Assembly (NCBI GenBank): GCA_017399555.1
Contig: JAFQBW010000032.1
Coordinates: forward strand, 1 to 36,855
Reading direction: 5' to 3'
DNA length: 36,855 bases
Origin: Methanocorpusculum sp.
GTDB taxonomy: Archaea > Halobacteriota > Methanomicrobia > Methanomicrobiales > Methanocorpusculaceae
The notes beneath the pieces are model-generated. The model was given only the letters and a program-made list of their open reading frames with translations, had not been told where the DNA came from and did no database searches. Numbering within the stretch: the stretch's first letter is position 1; each line of letters opens with the position of its first letter. This document shows positions 1 through 7,813 of this stretch, piece after piece. A program made the position numbers and the translations under genes.

Positions 1-283
1 CGGCTGCGAAGCAGGTCGCGACCGAAGGGAGTGACAGCGACGAGCTGCGCGAGCGTTAGCGAGCATCAGCGTTATCTGCGGTCTTTTCTCATGGGTTTGG
101 AGCTTTGGAAATACATAGTAATTCAATTTAGGAGCAAAGCCTTTAGGAACAGGAAATTGGATAAAACAGCCAAAGGGTTTAGACATGTACCCTTGTAAAG
201 CGGTTGCAAACTCCGCAGGTACATATCTGTGATAATCTATGTTAAACAAGCTATGCGAACAAGTAGAGTGCTGCACAGGCAGT

Positions 284-457
284 TTAACTCTGATGATTAT
301 ATTGTCGTGTCAAGTATAAAATGTTGTGCCAAAAGAGAATGAGAAAAGGAGGATGTGATTCATCATCCTTTTCTCTTTTTCGCATAGCTATCCACTCCCG
401 AATTTCACGGGAAACAGCCGCAAAGGCTGTTAATGCCATAAAAATGGTATTCAACAT
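284..457 (-). CDS. Doubtful small ORF, 57 aa, possible membrane peptide
   Basis: This short frame begins with a hydrophobic stretch (MLNTIFMALTAFAAV), followed by a charged segment (residues about 17-32) and a second apolar patch (about 37-50). That layout resembles many small phage or mobile-element membrane peptides, but I recognise no family. There is no ribosome binding site upstream of the ATG. The charged middle part is encoded by one arm of a strong hairpin at 341-375, which argues that the open frame may be coincidental. It lies in the gene-poor left end beside repeat blocks. Treat it as a candidate only. Confidence 0.15.
   Translation of the reverse strand: MLNTIFMALTAFAAVSREIREWIAMRKREKDDESHPPFLILFWHNILYLTRQYNHQS
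341..380 (+). terminator. Strong hairpin followed by T-run
   Basis: Arms 341-355 and 361-375 pair over 15 positions with one mismatch around a 5-nt loop, and five T follow on the plus strand. On the minus strand a T-rich stretch also follows. It looks like a bacterial-style intrinsic terminator, but no confident gene ends here on either strand. Confidence 0.4.
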
Positions 458-770
458 AGATTCTCACAGTCAGTTTTGCGGACTGACCAATAGTATATCC
501 GCGCTGAAACTATTTTAAGCTGTCAATGGATTTTATTTCTGATTCTAATTTGTTTAGTGATTTTTTATGACTAAGTTAAGGACAAATTATTTGCAATCAA
601 GCTAGGAGCAAGGCTCGAAGAGACTTGCGACATGTCCGCAGGTCGAAGACCGAGGACGAAGGAGCAGTCGGAAGCAGGCATGCGAAACACGCGACAGCGT
701 GTGGAGCGGGTCTGCGGTTTTTTGTCGGCGAGTCGGTCTAAAAGCAGAATCCCAAATCCTTCCTGACCTC

Positions 771-814
771 CTCCGCCGTCTCGAGCCGCCGCGACAGCGA
801 GCGGCTAGGCGGAG
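771..814. repeat. Nested inverted repeat in the GC-rich block
   Basis: Outer arms CTCCGCC (771-777) and GGCGGAG (808-814) enclose inner arms AGCCGC (784-789) and GCGGCT (801-806). The structure could form in either strand. It lies within the degenerate repeat block that precedes the end of the isoprenoid operon. Confidence 0.5.
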
Positions 815-924
815 TACGAGAGGCTCAATGAGACTCGAAGTTAAAGCACGAATAAAGCACATGCAGAGCAGTAGAATAAAACATAAAAAAAAAACAAAGC
901 CGCCCGTATCAGAACAGCCTCTGA

Positions 925-939
925 ACAAAAAAATAGAGA
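925..939 (-). terminator. T-run terminator after idsA
   Basis: Seven A on the plus strand (927-933) give a T7 run on the minus strand just downstream of the idsA stop. This is the usual archaeal transcription termination signal and marks the likely end of the six-gene isoprenoid operon. Confidence 0.45.
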
Positions 940-1908
940 TTAGTAATCTCTTGCGATGAAGAAGTCAACAAGCTCCATCATCATCGTCTTATACTCACTG
1001 TCCGGAACAACGGAAAGCCCGTTTTTGGCATCAGCGATGAGTTTTTCGGACTTCTGCCGGACTGCCGGAAGGACGCCGGAATCCTCAAGAAGGGCGATAG
1101 CTTCCGCAATCTCTTCGGCGGATAAATCAGCCTTGTGATACTTGGATAAGTCAACACCCATCTCGCGGGCAGTGATTGCGACAATCGTCTGCTTGTTTTC
1201 CCGAAGGTCGGATGCCTGATTCTTACCGGAAACATCAGCCGGAACTAAAAGGTCAATGATATCATCCTGAATCTGGAAAGCGATACCCGTATTTAAACCA
1301 AGCGTGTACATCGCGCCAATCTGGCGGACATCGCCGCCGGCAAGAGCCGCACCGATTCCGGCCGCTGCCGCATAGAGAACGCCGGTCTTTTTTCTGACCA
1401 TGCCGAGATACTCTGCTTCAGAGACATCATCGCGTTCCTCAAAGGAGATATCCTCCTGCTGACCTTCGCAAAGCTCATGGCTTGCATGGGCTAACATCTG
1501 AACTGCAACGAGCTTTGCTCTGTCCTCACTGTTCTTAACACGGCAGATGTGCTCGAAGGCATCTGCATGGAGACAGTCACCGGCAAGAATTGCAGTAGAG
1601 TCGCCATAGACAGTGTGGACGGTCGGCTCTCCGCGGCGAAGCGAATCGCCGTCCATAATATCATCGTGGACCAGCGTATAGGTGTGTAACCACTCTAAGG
1701 CAAGGGCCGCCTCGAACACATCCTCGGATGCTCCCGGGCGGACAGCATCTGCCGCGAGCAGAAGCATTGCCGGGCGGAGACGCTTTCCGCCGGCGGTTAA
1801 CAGATGGGATGCCGCCTCACGGAGACAGGTTTCCACTGCCTTGCTGTACTCGTCAGCCTCACAATCAACCTTAAAGGCAACCTGTTTGAGATACTCTTTT
1901 AAATCCAT
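940..1908 (-). CDS. idsA: Short-chain isoprenyl diphosphate synthase (geranylgeranyl-PP synthase type)
   Basis: This 322-aa polyprenyl synthetase condenses IPP with allylic diphosphates to give farnesyl and geranylgeranyl diphosphate for archaeal membrane ether lipids. The first aspartate-rich motif is in LVHDDIMDGD (about residue 80) with RRGEPTVH following; the second is in FQIQDDIIDL (about residue 213). A KKTG motif precedes the second region, as is usual. The length is normal for the family. It is the last gene of the memo-mvk-ipk-fni-rnj-idsA operon, 4 nt after the RNase J gene, and a T-run follows its stop. Whether the main product is C15 or C20 cannot be decided by eye. The cytosolic enzyme acts directly after IPP/DMAPP formation by the upstream genes. 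Confidence 0.93.
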   Translation of the reverse strand: MDLKEYLKQVAFKVDCEADEYSKAVETCLREAASHLLTAGGKRLRPAMLLLAADAVRPGASEDVFEAALALEWLHTYTLVHDDIMDGDSLRRGEPTVHTVYGDSTAILAGDCLHADAFEHICRVKNSEDRAKLVAVQMLAHASHELCEGQQEDISFEERDDVSEAEYLGMVRKKTGVLYAAAAGIGAALAGGDVRQIGAMYTLGLNTGIAFQIQDDIIDLLVPADVSGKNQASDLRENKQTIVAITAREMGVDLSKYHKADLSAEEIAEAIALLEDSGVLPAVRQKSEKLIADAKNGLSVVPDSEYKTMMMELVDFFIARDY

Positions 1909-1912
1909 ACAA

Positions 1913-3256
1913 TCACTTCGGAAGAACCAGGCGGTCGCCGTTCTGCATAATGTGGATGTCGCGGTTTAACGTGTAGCCGAATTCAGACGCCAGGTGGACA
2001 TATCCGCCTTTCATGTGGAACGGACCGTGGGACGGGATGATGTGTTCCGGATTCAGCATGGAAACTAAATCATAGTGCTCCTGATAGTATGCGTGACCGG
2101 TAACGTGGAGACCGTCGAAAAGGCGTGCTCCCTGACGGAGGAGGAGGCGGTCAACCTCGGCACGCTGTGCGAAGTTAATCGGGTTCGGGATGATGTTTGC
2201 AGAAAACATCACACGGTCGCCCTTCTCAATCTTGAGCGGGGTTTCGCCAAGTGCCATGCGGGAAAGCATGGAACCCGGTTCTCCCTGGTGACCGGTTGCA
2301 ATGATTAAGAACTTCTCCTTTCCTTCCTTGGAGATTCTGCGAAGCATTCTGTCGGTGGTCTTTCTGTTTCCGTAGATGCTGGTTCCCTGCGGGAAGGCGA
2401 CCTGCTTTAACATCTCTGCGGTTCCGTTGTACCGCTCCATGCTTCTTCCAAGAAGGACCGGGATTCTGTCAATCTCGCGGGCGCACTCGGTAATCGTCTT
2501 GATTCTGGCAATCTGGGACGCGAAGGTCGAGACGATGATTGCATGCTTGTCGTCTTCGGCACGCATAATGGCATCGCGGACGCGAAGTCTTGCGACCTGT
2601 TCACTTGGTGCGTATCCTCTGTCGTCTAAGTTTAAGGACTCGACGATTAAGACTTTGACACCCTCTTTTCCGATTGCACGCATGCGGGCTAAGTCCGGCG
2701 CGTCGCCGATAACCGGCGTCATATCGAACTTGAAGTCGTTTGCATAGACAACACATCCGGCAGGCGTGTGCAGGACTGCCATTACTGAATCAATAATGGA
2801 GTGCTGGACGCGGATGAACTCTAAGGTCAGGTTCTGGGAAATGGTGTATTTTGCTCCTGCCTTGAGTGCGAAGGTCTTGTTGGTGACGGTGAACTTGCGT
2901 TCTCCTTCAATCTGCTGTTTGATAAGTTCTGTTGTGTACGGGGTGGCAATTATCGGGCAGTTGTAGCGGTGGGCTAACTTCTGGACTGCTCCGATGTGGT
3001 CTAAGTGACCGTGGGTACAGACGATTGCTTTGACTGTTCCCTCAACCGCGTTCATGACGGTATCGTCCGGGATTGCACCCATCTGGATTAAGTCCAGGGA
3101 GTGCATATTTTCCATATCGACGCTGTTATTTCCGGTAATCGGATCTAAGTAGAGACCGATATCGAAGATAACAATTTCCTTGCCGACGCGGACCGCGGTC
3201 ATGTTTCTTCCGACCTCGTTGTATCCGCCAACAGCTATTACTTCTACTTCTACCAT
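1913..3256 (-). CDS. rnj: Archaeal RNase J (beta-CASP metallo-beta-lactamase ribonuclease)
   Basis: At 447 aa this has the size of archaeal RNase J, a 5'-3' exoribonuclease. The metallo-beta-lactamase motif 2, HGHLDH, is near residue 81; the beta-CASP region includes the motif around ATGHQGEPGS (about 320), and further metal ligands appear in HVTGHAYYQEH and in IIPSHGPFH near the C terminus. The bacterial C-terminal domain is absent, as in other archaea. It is embedded in the isoprenoid operon, 9 nt after fni and 4 nt before idsA. This linkage is conserved in many euryarchaea, and its reason is not established. The ATG start gives the family's usual N terminus with an acidic/hydrophobic beta strand and GGYNEVGRN. 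Some annotations name this family as a general metallo-beta-lactamase hydrolase. Confidence 0.88.
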   Translation of the reverse strand: MVEVEVIAVGGYNEVGRNMTAVRVGKEIVIFDIGLYLDPITGNNSVDMENMHSLDLIQMGAIPDDTVMNAVEGTVKAIVCTHGHLDHIGAVQKLAHRYNCPIIATPYTTELIKQQIEGERKFTVTNKTFALKAGAKYTISQNLTLEFIRVQHSIIDSVMAVLHTPAGCVVYANDFKFDMTPVIGDAPDLARMRAIGKEGVKVLIVESLNLDDRGYAPSEQVARLRVRDAIMRAEDDKHAIIVSTFASQIARIKTITECAREIDRIPVLLGRSMERYNGTAEMLKQVAFPQGTSIYGNRKTTDRMLRRISKEGKEKFLIIATGHQGEPGSMLSRMALGETPLKIEKGDRVMFSANIIPNPINFAQRAEVDRLLLRQGARLFDGLHVTGHAYYQEHYDLVSMLNPEHIIPSHGPFHMKGGYVHLASEFGYTLNRDIHIMQNGDRLVLPK

Positions 3257-3265
3257 GTAGTTCCT

Positions 3266-4309
3266 CTATTTGTTTGTCATTTCCCTGACTGTGCCGGTCA
3301 GATAATAGCGGACTTTTCCAAGCGCTGAGATATTCTGTGCTCCGGTCAGGAACATGGCGGTTTTCAGTTCTGTGCAGACGGTTTCAATTCTGCTGAAGAG
3401 GGCATCATATCCTTTCAGTGCATCAGGCAGAAGGGTTAATGCCATGCCGGCCATGTCTGCGCCAAGAGCGAGTGCTTTTGCTGCGTCAAGTCCGTTTTTG
3501 AGTCCTCCGGTGGCAATCACCGGGCCTGCTCTAACCTGCGCTACCTCAAAAACGCTCACTGCTGTGGGGATACCCCATTCCAGGAAGGTGTCTCCGAGCA
3601 GCTGATGCGTTTTATCACTGGCACGCGCTTTTTCTATTTTTGCCCAGGATGTTCCGCCGAATCCGCCGACGTCAATAGCGGCCGCTCCTGCATTGTAGAG
3701 TGCGGCTGCCGCCTCGCGGGAGATGCCCGAGCCGGTTTCCTTGACGATAACCGGAACGGAAAGTTCGCGGGATGCTTCGCGGATGGTTTCCAGAACGCCG
3801 GCGGCCGAGCGGTCGCCTTCTGTCTGAATCATCTCCTGCAGGAAGTTTAGGTGGATGCAGAGGGCGTCTGCATCAATCATTGAGACGGCGCGTTCTGCCC
3901 ATTCGAGACCATGGTCTCTGAGCTGAACCGCACTGATGTTTCCGGCAAGAAATGCGGACGGGGCGGTGTCGCGGACAATCGTGAAGCTGTCTTCCAGCTC
4001 AGGATTTTCCAGAGCCGCACGCTGGGAGCCGACACCCATGGGGATGCCGAAGCGTTCTGCGGCTGCGGCTAATGTTTTGTTTACCTCTGCGGTGTCAGGG
4101 TGACCTCCTGTCATGCCGGCTAGGAATAGCGGGGCAGCCAGTTCGCGGCCAAGGAAGACGGTGCGGGTGTCGATGTCTGATACGGCACATTCCGGCACCG
4201 CATTGTGTACGAGACGCACGTCGGAAAAACCGGCATCGCCGAATGCGACGTCGGTTTCTGCGCAGAGAGTTAAGTGATCGAGTTTTCTCGAAGAGGTAAG
4301 TCCGGTCAT
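3266..4309 (-). CDS. fni: Type 2 isopentenyl-diphosphate delta-isomerase
   Basis: This FMN-dependent enzyme interconverts IPP and DMAPP, providing the allylic primer for IdsA. The protein (347 aa) is a TIM barrel with typical IDI-2 motifs: TRTVFLG..PLFLAGMTGGH near the N terminus, GVGSQRAAL, HLNFLQEMIQTEGDR (substrate-binding region), VKETGSGIS with the conserved lysine, and the FMN phosphate motif GGFGGTSW (about residues 216-223) followed by an ATGGLKNG segment. Its start overlaps the ipk stop by 4 nt (ATGA), so translation is probably coupled. Type 2 is the common archaeal isomerase; no type 1 enzyme is seen here. Confidence 0.93.
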   Translation of the reverse strand: MTGLTSSRKLDHLTLCAETDVAFGDAGFSDVRLVHNAVPECAVSDIDTRTVFLGRELAAPLFLAGMTGGHPDTAEVNKTLAAAAERFGIPMGVGSQRAALENPELEDSFTIVRDTAPSAFLAGNISAVQLRDHGLEWAERAVSMIDADALCIHLNFLQEMIQTEGDRSAAGVLETIREASRELSVPVIVKETGSGISREAAAALYNAGAAAIDVGGFGGTSWAKIEKARASDKTHQLLGDTFLEWGIPTAVSVFEVAQVRAGPVIATGGLKNGLDAAKALALGADMAGMALTLLPDALKGYDALFSRIETVCTELKTAMFLTGAQNISALGKVRYYLTGTVREMTNK

Positions 4310-5040
4310 TTTACCAGGGTCCCCCCGCAGGGGTTTCCTGCAAGAAATGCCGCAAGCATTTCAGGTCTGAATATGTGTGAAGAGATACCGGATTCGGCCA
4401 GAGCAAGCAGTTCTTCTACTTTACCCTGCATTCCGCCGGTGACATCCGCAGTTTCTGCGGAGTGGAATGCGACCTGTGTTTCCCGGGTGATTTCCGGGAT
4501 GATGGTGCCGTCAGCAAGTACGCCGCCGGTGGCAGTTACAATACCAACCGCTTCTGCATGAAGTGCTTTTGCAAGATAGGGCACTATCTGGTCGCCGGAG
4601 ACGATACACCCGCCGCGGGTGCGGTCCAATACAACATCGCCGTGGAGAACCGGGATGATGCCTGCGGCAAGCAGACAGGATATCTGTTCTTCGCCGCAGA
4701 ATACCAGCCTCCCGTTTTCTGCAAGAGCGGAGGAAAACGGGTGGAAGGAGACCGCTTCCACACCTGCTTCCCGCAGTGCCGCGACAACTTCGGCATTTAA
4801 GCGGGAGACTGCGGTGTGTGTTACATAGACGCCGCGGGCGTTTTCTTTGGATACGCCGTCAGCAATGCCGTATGCTTTTGCTTCCGGGTGTCCGAGAGAA
4901 CCTGCACCGTGAACGATTACGGCAGGTTTGTTTGCGGCGGCAACGGCGGCCGCAAGTTCTGCGATAACCCCGGAGCGGATGACGCCGGGGTTTGCTTTGT
5001 CGGTGATTACCGATCCGCCGAATTTGAGGATTACCGTCAT
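4306..5040 (-). CDS. ipk: Isopentenyl phosphate kinase
   Basis: An amino-acid-kinase-fold protein of 244 aa that phosphorylates isopentenyl phosphate to IPP in the archaeal modified mevalonate pathway. The N-terminal nucleotide-binding lysine and glycine loop are seen in ILKFGGSVITDK. The diagnostic HGAGSLGHPEA, containing the catalytic histidine of IPK, follows at about residues 44-54, with GDVVLD and SGDQIVPYLA further on and TGGMQGKVEEL near the end. It overlaps mvk by 1 nt (TGATG) and fni by 4 nt (ATGA). No classical phosphomevalonate kinase or diphosphomevalonate decarboxylase is encoded nearby, consistent with the archaeal route. Confidence 0.93.
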   Translation of the reverse strand: MTVILKFGGSVITDKANPGVIRSGVIAELAAAVAAANKPAVIVHGAGSLGHPEAKAYGIADGVSKENARGVYVTHTAVSRLNAEVVAALREAGVEAVSFHPFSSALAENGRLVFCGEEQISCLLAAGIIPVLHGDVVLDRTRGGCIVSGDQIVPYLAKALHAEAVGIVTATGGVLADGTIIPEITRETQVAFHSAETADVTGGMQGKVEELLALAESGISSHIFRPEMLAAFLAGNPCGGTLVK

Positions 5041-5912
5041 CAGAGGTCAGCCTCCTTTCTGGCACCTTCGGTGTCGATGGTGGTAATTATCGTTTTGGCA
5101 TCGCAGTCTTCAAGAGCGTTGGCAACACGGTTTTTGGAACCTTTGGAACAGAGAGCCCAGATACAGCCTCCGCCTCCTGCACCGGAGAGTTTGGCACCGT
5201 ATGCTCCGGCGTTTCTGGCGGCAAGCACCAGGTGGGAAAGAACCGGGTGGCTGACGCCTAAGGCTTCCAGGAGGGCGTGGTTTCTGTTCATGAGGTTTCC
5301 AAGTTCTTTGTGGTTTTCCATGTTGTGCATGGCTTCCATGGTGATGGACCCGATAGCGTCCATTATCGGGTTGGCAATCGCCGGAGAGTGTTCGCGGAAT
5401 TCGGCAACACGGCGGACCATTTCGGAAGTGTTGTGGGAGACCATCGAGTTGCCGATGACAAGCGATAAGTTCTGCGGCGGGATTAAACGGCGTTTTTCGT
5501 CACCGCGGATTAAGACCATGCCGCCGAAGGTGGAAACATACGTGTCCGTAGCACTGGCACGTCCGCCCTGGGTGATTTTTTCCACTTCATGGGCGAGTTC
5601 TGCAACTTCGGCACGGGAGTAGCCGAGCTGGAATTCATCGTTAATGGCAAAGAGGGTGGCAACGGTTACGGCTGCGGATGAACCAAGGCCGGAGGCGCTT
5701 GGAAGCTGGGATCTGACATAGACGCTTCCTTTGATATCGAGGAGTTTGAAGCATTCCGCAATGTACGGGGAGTTTGGACGCTGATAGTACCGGGAGTGAC
5801 GGACCGTTACCATCACCCGCGGTTTGATAGCCATTGCAATGCCTGGTTTTCCGTAGACAACCGCGTGTTCTCCAAAGAGGAACACTTTGCCCGGGGCACT
5901 CCATGTTGCCAT
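5040..5912 (-). CDS. mvk: Mevalonate kinase
   Basis: A GHMP-family kinase of 290 aa that phosphorylates mevalonate, the first kinase step towards IPP. Motif 1 is SAPGKVFLFGEHAVVYG at the N terminus. The ATP-binding motif 2 is LPSASGLGSSAAV at about residues 66-78, and motif 3 is AKLSGAGGGGCIWAL near residue 240. The catalytic aspartate lies in ASATDTYVSTFGG. The protein is short, as for archaeal mevalonate kinases. Start and stop overlap the neighbours (TAATG with memo, TGATG with ipk), so the operon is translationally coupled. The enzyme is cytosolic and usually feedback-resistant in archaea (family knowledge, not seen here). Confidence 0.93.
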   Translation of the reverse strand: MATWSAPGKVFLFGEHAVVYGKPGIAMAIKPRVMVTVRHSRYYQRPNSPYIAECFKLLDIKGSVYVRSQLPSASGLGSSAAVTVATLFAINDEFQLGYSRAEVAELAHEVEKITQGGRASATDTYVSTFGGMVLIRGDEKRRLIPPQNLSLVIGNSMVSHNTSEMVRRVAEFREHSPAIANPIMDAIGSITMEAMHNMENHKELGNLMNRNHALLEALGVSHPVLSHLVLAARNAGAYGAKLSGAGGGGCIWALCSKGSKNRVANALEDCDAKTIITTIDTEGARKEADL

Positions 5913-6745
5913 TAGATGACCTCCGCTGAGGCGTAGCCGACGACGGATTCGTAATCACCGGATGCGTCGCCGGATGTAGTGTAGGTTAAGACTCTGGTTT
6001 CAGAGGCACCGAGAGCTTTTCCGATCTCTGCCGTCGCGGCAAGACAGCCGTATCCGCACATGGAGGGCTGAATTGCATAGAGGGCGTCATAGAACGCGTT
6101 TACATCAAGGTTTTTCAGAGCCGCAAGACAGGTTAAGTCGTCGGTTTCCGCTTTTTTCGCCGGGACATAGTGCGAGCCGTCGCCGGATGCAACGACGATG
6201 ATGTTCCGTCCGGTTTTTTCGACGGCACAGAGTACGGCGGCGGCAACGGATGCAGCGCCCTGCGGCGACTGGTCTCCCATGAGAATTGCGGTGATTTTTG
6301 CCTGCGGGAAGCGGCAGGCGATAAACGGCATCTGTGTTTCCAGAGAGTTTTCCTGTCTGCGGAAGGCGGTGTTGTCCAGGGGAAGGTTTACTGCCGCGGC
6401 AAATTCGGTATCTGCTTTGACGATGCCTATCGGGGTTTCCCAGTCGATATCGGAGACGGAGTTGGTATATCCCTGGTGGCTTGTTCCAATCAGGACGAAG
6501 GTGCCGTCAAAGTCAGGCGTGATGCGGGAGTAGGATACAGCTGCCGCAGGTCCTGAGTAGAGGTATCCTGCATGCGGTACGAGGATTCCTTTCGGATTCG
6601 AGACAGACGTTACCGTAGCATCGAAAAATCGGGCAAGAGCGGCTTTCAGCCCCTCCGCTTCGCTTGGGTAAAAGATACCCGCAAGTGTCGGGAGACGCGC
6701 GGATTTTTCCGATACCCGCGGCTCCGCTGATATTTTGTGTATCAT
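5912..6745 (-). CDS. MEMO1-family protein (AmmeMemoRadiSam system protein B)
   Basis: This 277-aa protein belongs to the MEMO1 family, structurally related to class III extradiol dioxygenases. The metal ligands known from human MEMO1 can be matched: a histidine in LVPHAGYLYSG, a histidine in GTSHQGY, and a cysteine in MCGYGCLAATAEIG. Its biochemical reaction is not settled; human MEMO1 has been linked to iron/copper redox chemistry. It is the first gene of the mevalonate operon and ends in a TAATG overlap with mvk. Linkage of memo to mvk is common in archaea but the role in isoprenoid synthesis is unknown. The AMMECR1 and radical SAM partners of the trio are not in this window. Confidence 0.85.
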   Translation of the reverse strand: MIHKISAEPRVSEKSARLPTLAGIFYPSEAEGLKAALARFFDATVTSVSNPKGILVPHAGYLYSGPAAAVSYSRITPDFDGTFVLIGTSHQGYTNSVSDIDWETPIGIVKADTEFAAAVNLPLDNTAFRRQENSLETQMPFIACRFPQAKITAILMGDQSPQGAASVAAAVLCAVEKTGRNIIVVASGDGSHYVPAKKAETDDLTCLAALKNLDVNAFYDALYAIQPSMCGYGCLAATAEIGKALGASETRVLTYTTSGDASGDYESVVGYASAEVI

Positions 6746-6757
6746 TGTATATGAGAC

Positions 6758-6796
6758 GGAAATTTCCTGTTTTCCATCAGACCGAGATATTTACAG
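6758..6796 (-). promoter_or_regulatory. Candidate promoter of the isoprenoid operon
   Basis: On the minus strand an AT-rich element, TGTAAATATC, at about 6787-6796 is placed to act as TATA box for the operon starting at 6745. A perfect 10-bp palindrome GGAAATTTCC (6758-6767) falls near the predicted start of transcription and could bind a regulator. This is positional inference only. Confidence 0.3.
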
Positions 6797-6947
6797 TCCG
6801 TATTTCCGGCGGCTTCGTGGGAGAGGAAGCGGATGCCGAAAGACGACTGCTCTAAGGTAGAATATAGTTGGTTTTGCTATGAGATAAAGTATGCTGAGAG
6901 GGGTGTCTGCCGCAGGTCCTGAGCGGGGAAAAAGAGAGCGGGATTGG

Positions 6948-7769
6948 TTACTCAATCCACGAGATGTCTTCGGTGTAGCGGACGTAGCGGCGGTAGGCAT
7001 AGCGCGGATATCCAAGCATGACGGCAGCTTCTATCCGGTAGTTTTCCGGAACGCTGCAGAATGTTTCTGCGGCTTTGTGTGCTATCTGGGTGTATCCGTT
7101 GATACAGGAGGCGAGGCCGATGCTTTCTGCATAGAGCATGAGGTACTGTTCCGCACAGACACAGTCGTCTTTTCCCTGCATGTTTGATTTCGGCGAGGCG
7201 ATGCAGATGACCGCAGGCGCTCCGCAGAGGACCGGATGTCCTCCGGCATCGTAGGATTTTTTCATTGCAGAGAAGAGGTTCTTCAGGGATGAAAGCGATG
7301 CGGCACGCTTCCGGTTAAATATCCGAAGAAGCGGGAGGAAGATGCCGGCAGGAGCAGCGATGGCGTTTAAGTTGTCGATGACGGCTCCTTCGAGTTCAGA
7401 TACCCGGTTTCCGGTGATGATGAAGTATTTCCGTCCCCGGGTGTTTCTGGATGACGGGGCCATTTCCGCATAGCGGACGAGGTCGGATAAGATTTCGCGG
7501 GATACGGAATCTTCTTTGAACTCGCGAACCGAACGCTTCCCCTGCAGGAGCTGTTCTACCGCAGAGCCTTCCGGGTCAAAGACGCTAAATTCCTTTTCTC
7601 CCGCAGAAGATACTGCTCCTGCCGGACAGACCGCGCCGCAGTGGCCGCAGGATAGACAGCGCTCTGCGTTTACCGCGGCGGTTTTCTGAAGAGTTACTGC
7701 ACGGGAGGGACAGACTTTTGCACAGAGACCGCATCCGGTACAGAGTGATGCAGATATGACAGCAGACAT
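6948..7769 (-). CDS. Ferredoxin-nitroreductase fusion protein
   Basis: A 273-aa protein. The N-terminal 55 residues carry two [4Fe-4S] motifs, CTGCGLCAKVCP and CLSCGHCGAVCP. A nitroreductase-type flavin domain follows, with RSVREF (FMN phosphate contact), APSSRNTRGRKYFIITG and a C-terminal VMLGYP. The combination suggests that electrons pass from reduced ferredoxin through the Fe-S clusters to FMN and then to an unknown substrate, without NAD(P)H. The start ATG sits immediately before the first cluster. coaD lies upstream on the same strand; the downstream gap of 202 nt contains no gene. Substrate and physiological role cannot be told from sequence. Such fusions are widespread in methanogens and clostridia. 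Confidence 0.85.
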   Translation of the reverse strand: MSAVISASLCTGCGLCAKVCPSRAVTLQKTAAVNAERCLSCGHCGAVCPAGAVSSAGEKEFSVFDPEGSAVEQLLQGKRSVREFKEDSVSREILSDLVRYAEMAPSSRNTRGRKYFIITGNRVSELEGAVIDNLNAIAAPAGIFLPLLRIFNRKRAASLSSLKNLFSAMKKSYDAGGHPVLCGAPAVICIASPKSNMQGKDDCVCAEQYLMLYAESIGLASCINGYTQIAHKAAETFCSVPENYRIEAAVMLGYPRYAYRRYVRYTEDISWIE

Positions 7770-7813
7770 GGTAGGTAATTATTTGAAAAAGAGAGAATAA
7801 GGTTGTTTGTATC

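Larger units (their letters stand above)
1..939. other. Gene-poor accessory stretch with GC-rich degenerate blocks
   Basis: No convincing gene lies here. Positions 1-85 and about 601-835 are GC-rich blocks built from short, imperfectly iterated GCGA, CGAAG and GGAGC words, and each contains a TCTGCGGT-plus-T-run segment (about 75-87 and 711-724). Between them the DNA is AT-rich. A minus-strand frame is open from about 309 to the window edge, but its first ATG is near 186 and its last third is translated repeat, so coding is doubtful. Longer open frames within 601-930 are low-complexity arginine/serine-rich translations of the repeats and are not called. The whole stretch looks unlike the gene-dense remainder and may be a decayed mobile element or an integration scar (inference). 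Confidence 0.5.

Noticed and set aside
321-518. 65-aa plus-strand frame in the left end
   Set aside because: It crosses a strong terminator-like hairpin, has no recognisable domain and no ribosome binding site.
602-959. Open frames on both strands (108 aa minus, 86 aa plus)
   Set aside because: They translate GC-rich degenerate repeats into Arg/Ser/Cys-rich low-complexity sequence and overlap each other; no ribosome binding site or family resemblance.
4816-5622. 268-aa plus-strand frame opposite ipk and mvk
   Set aside because: It is antisense to two clear kinases in a high-GC region; its protein has no domain pattern.
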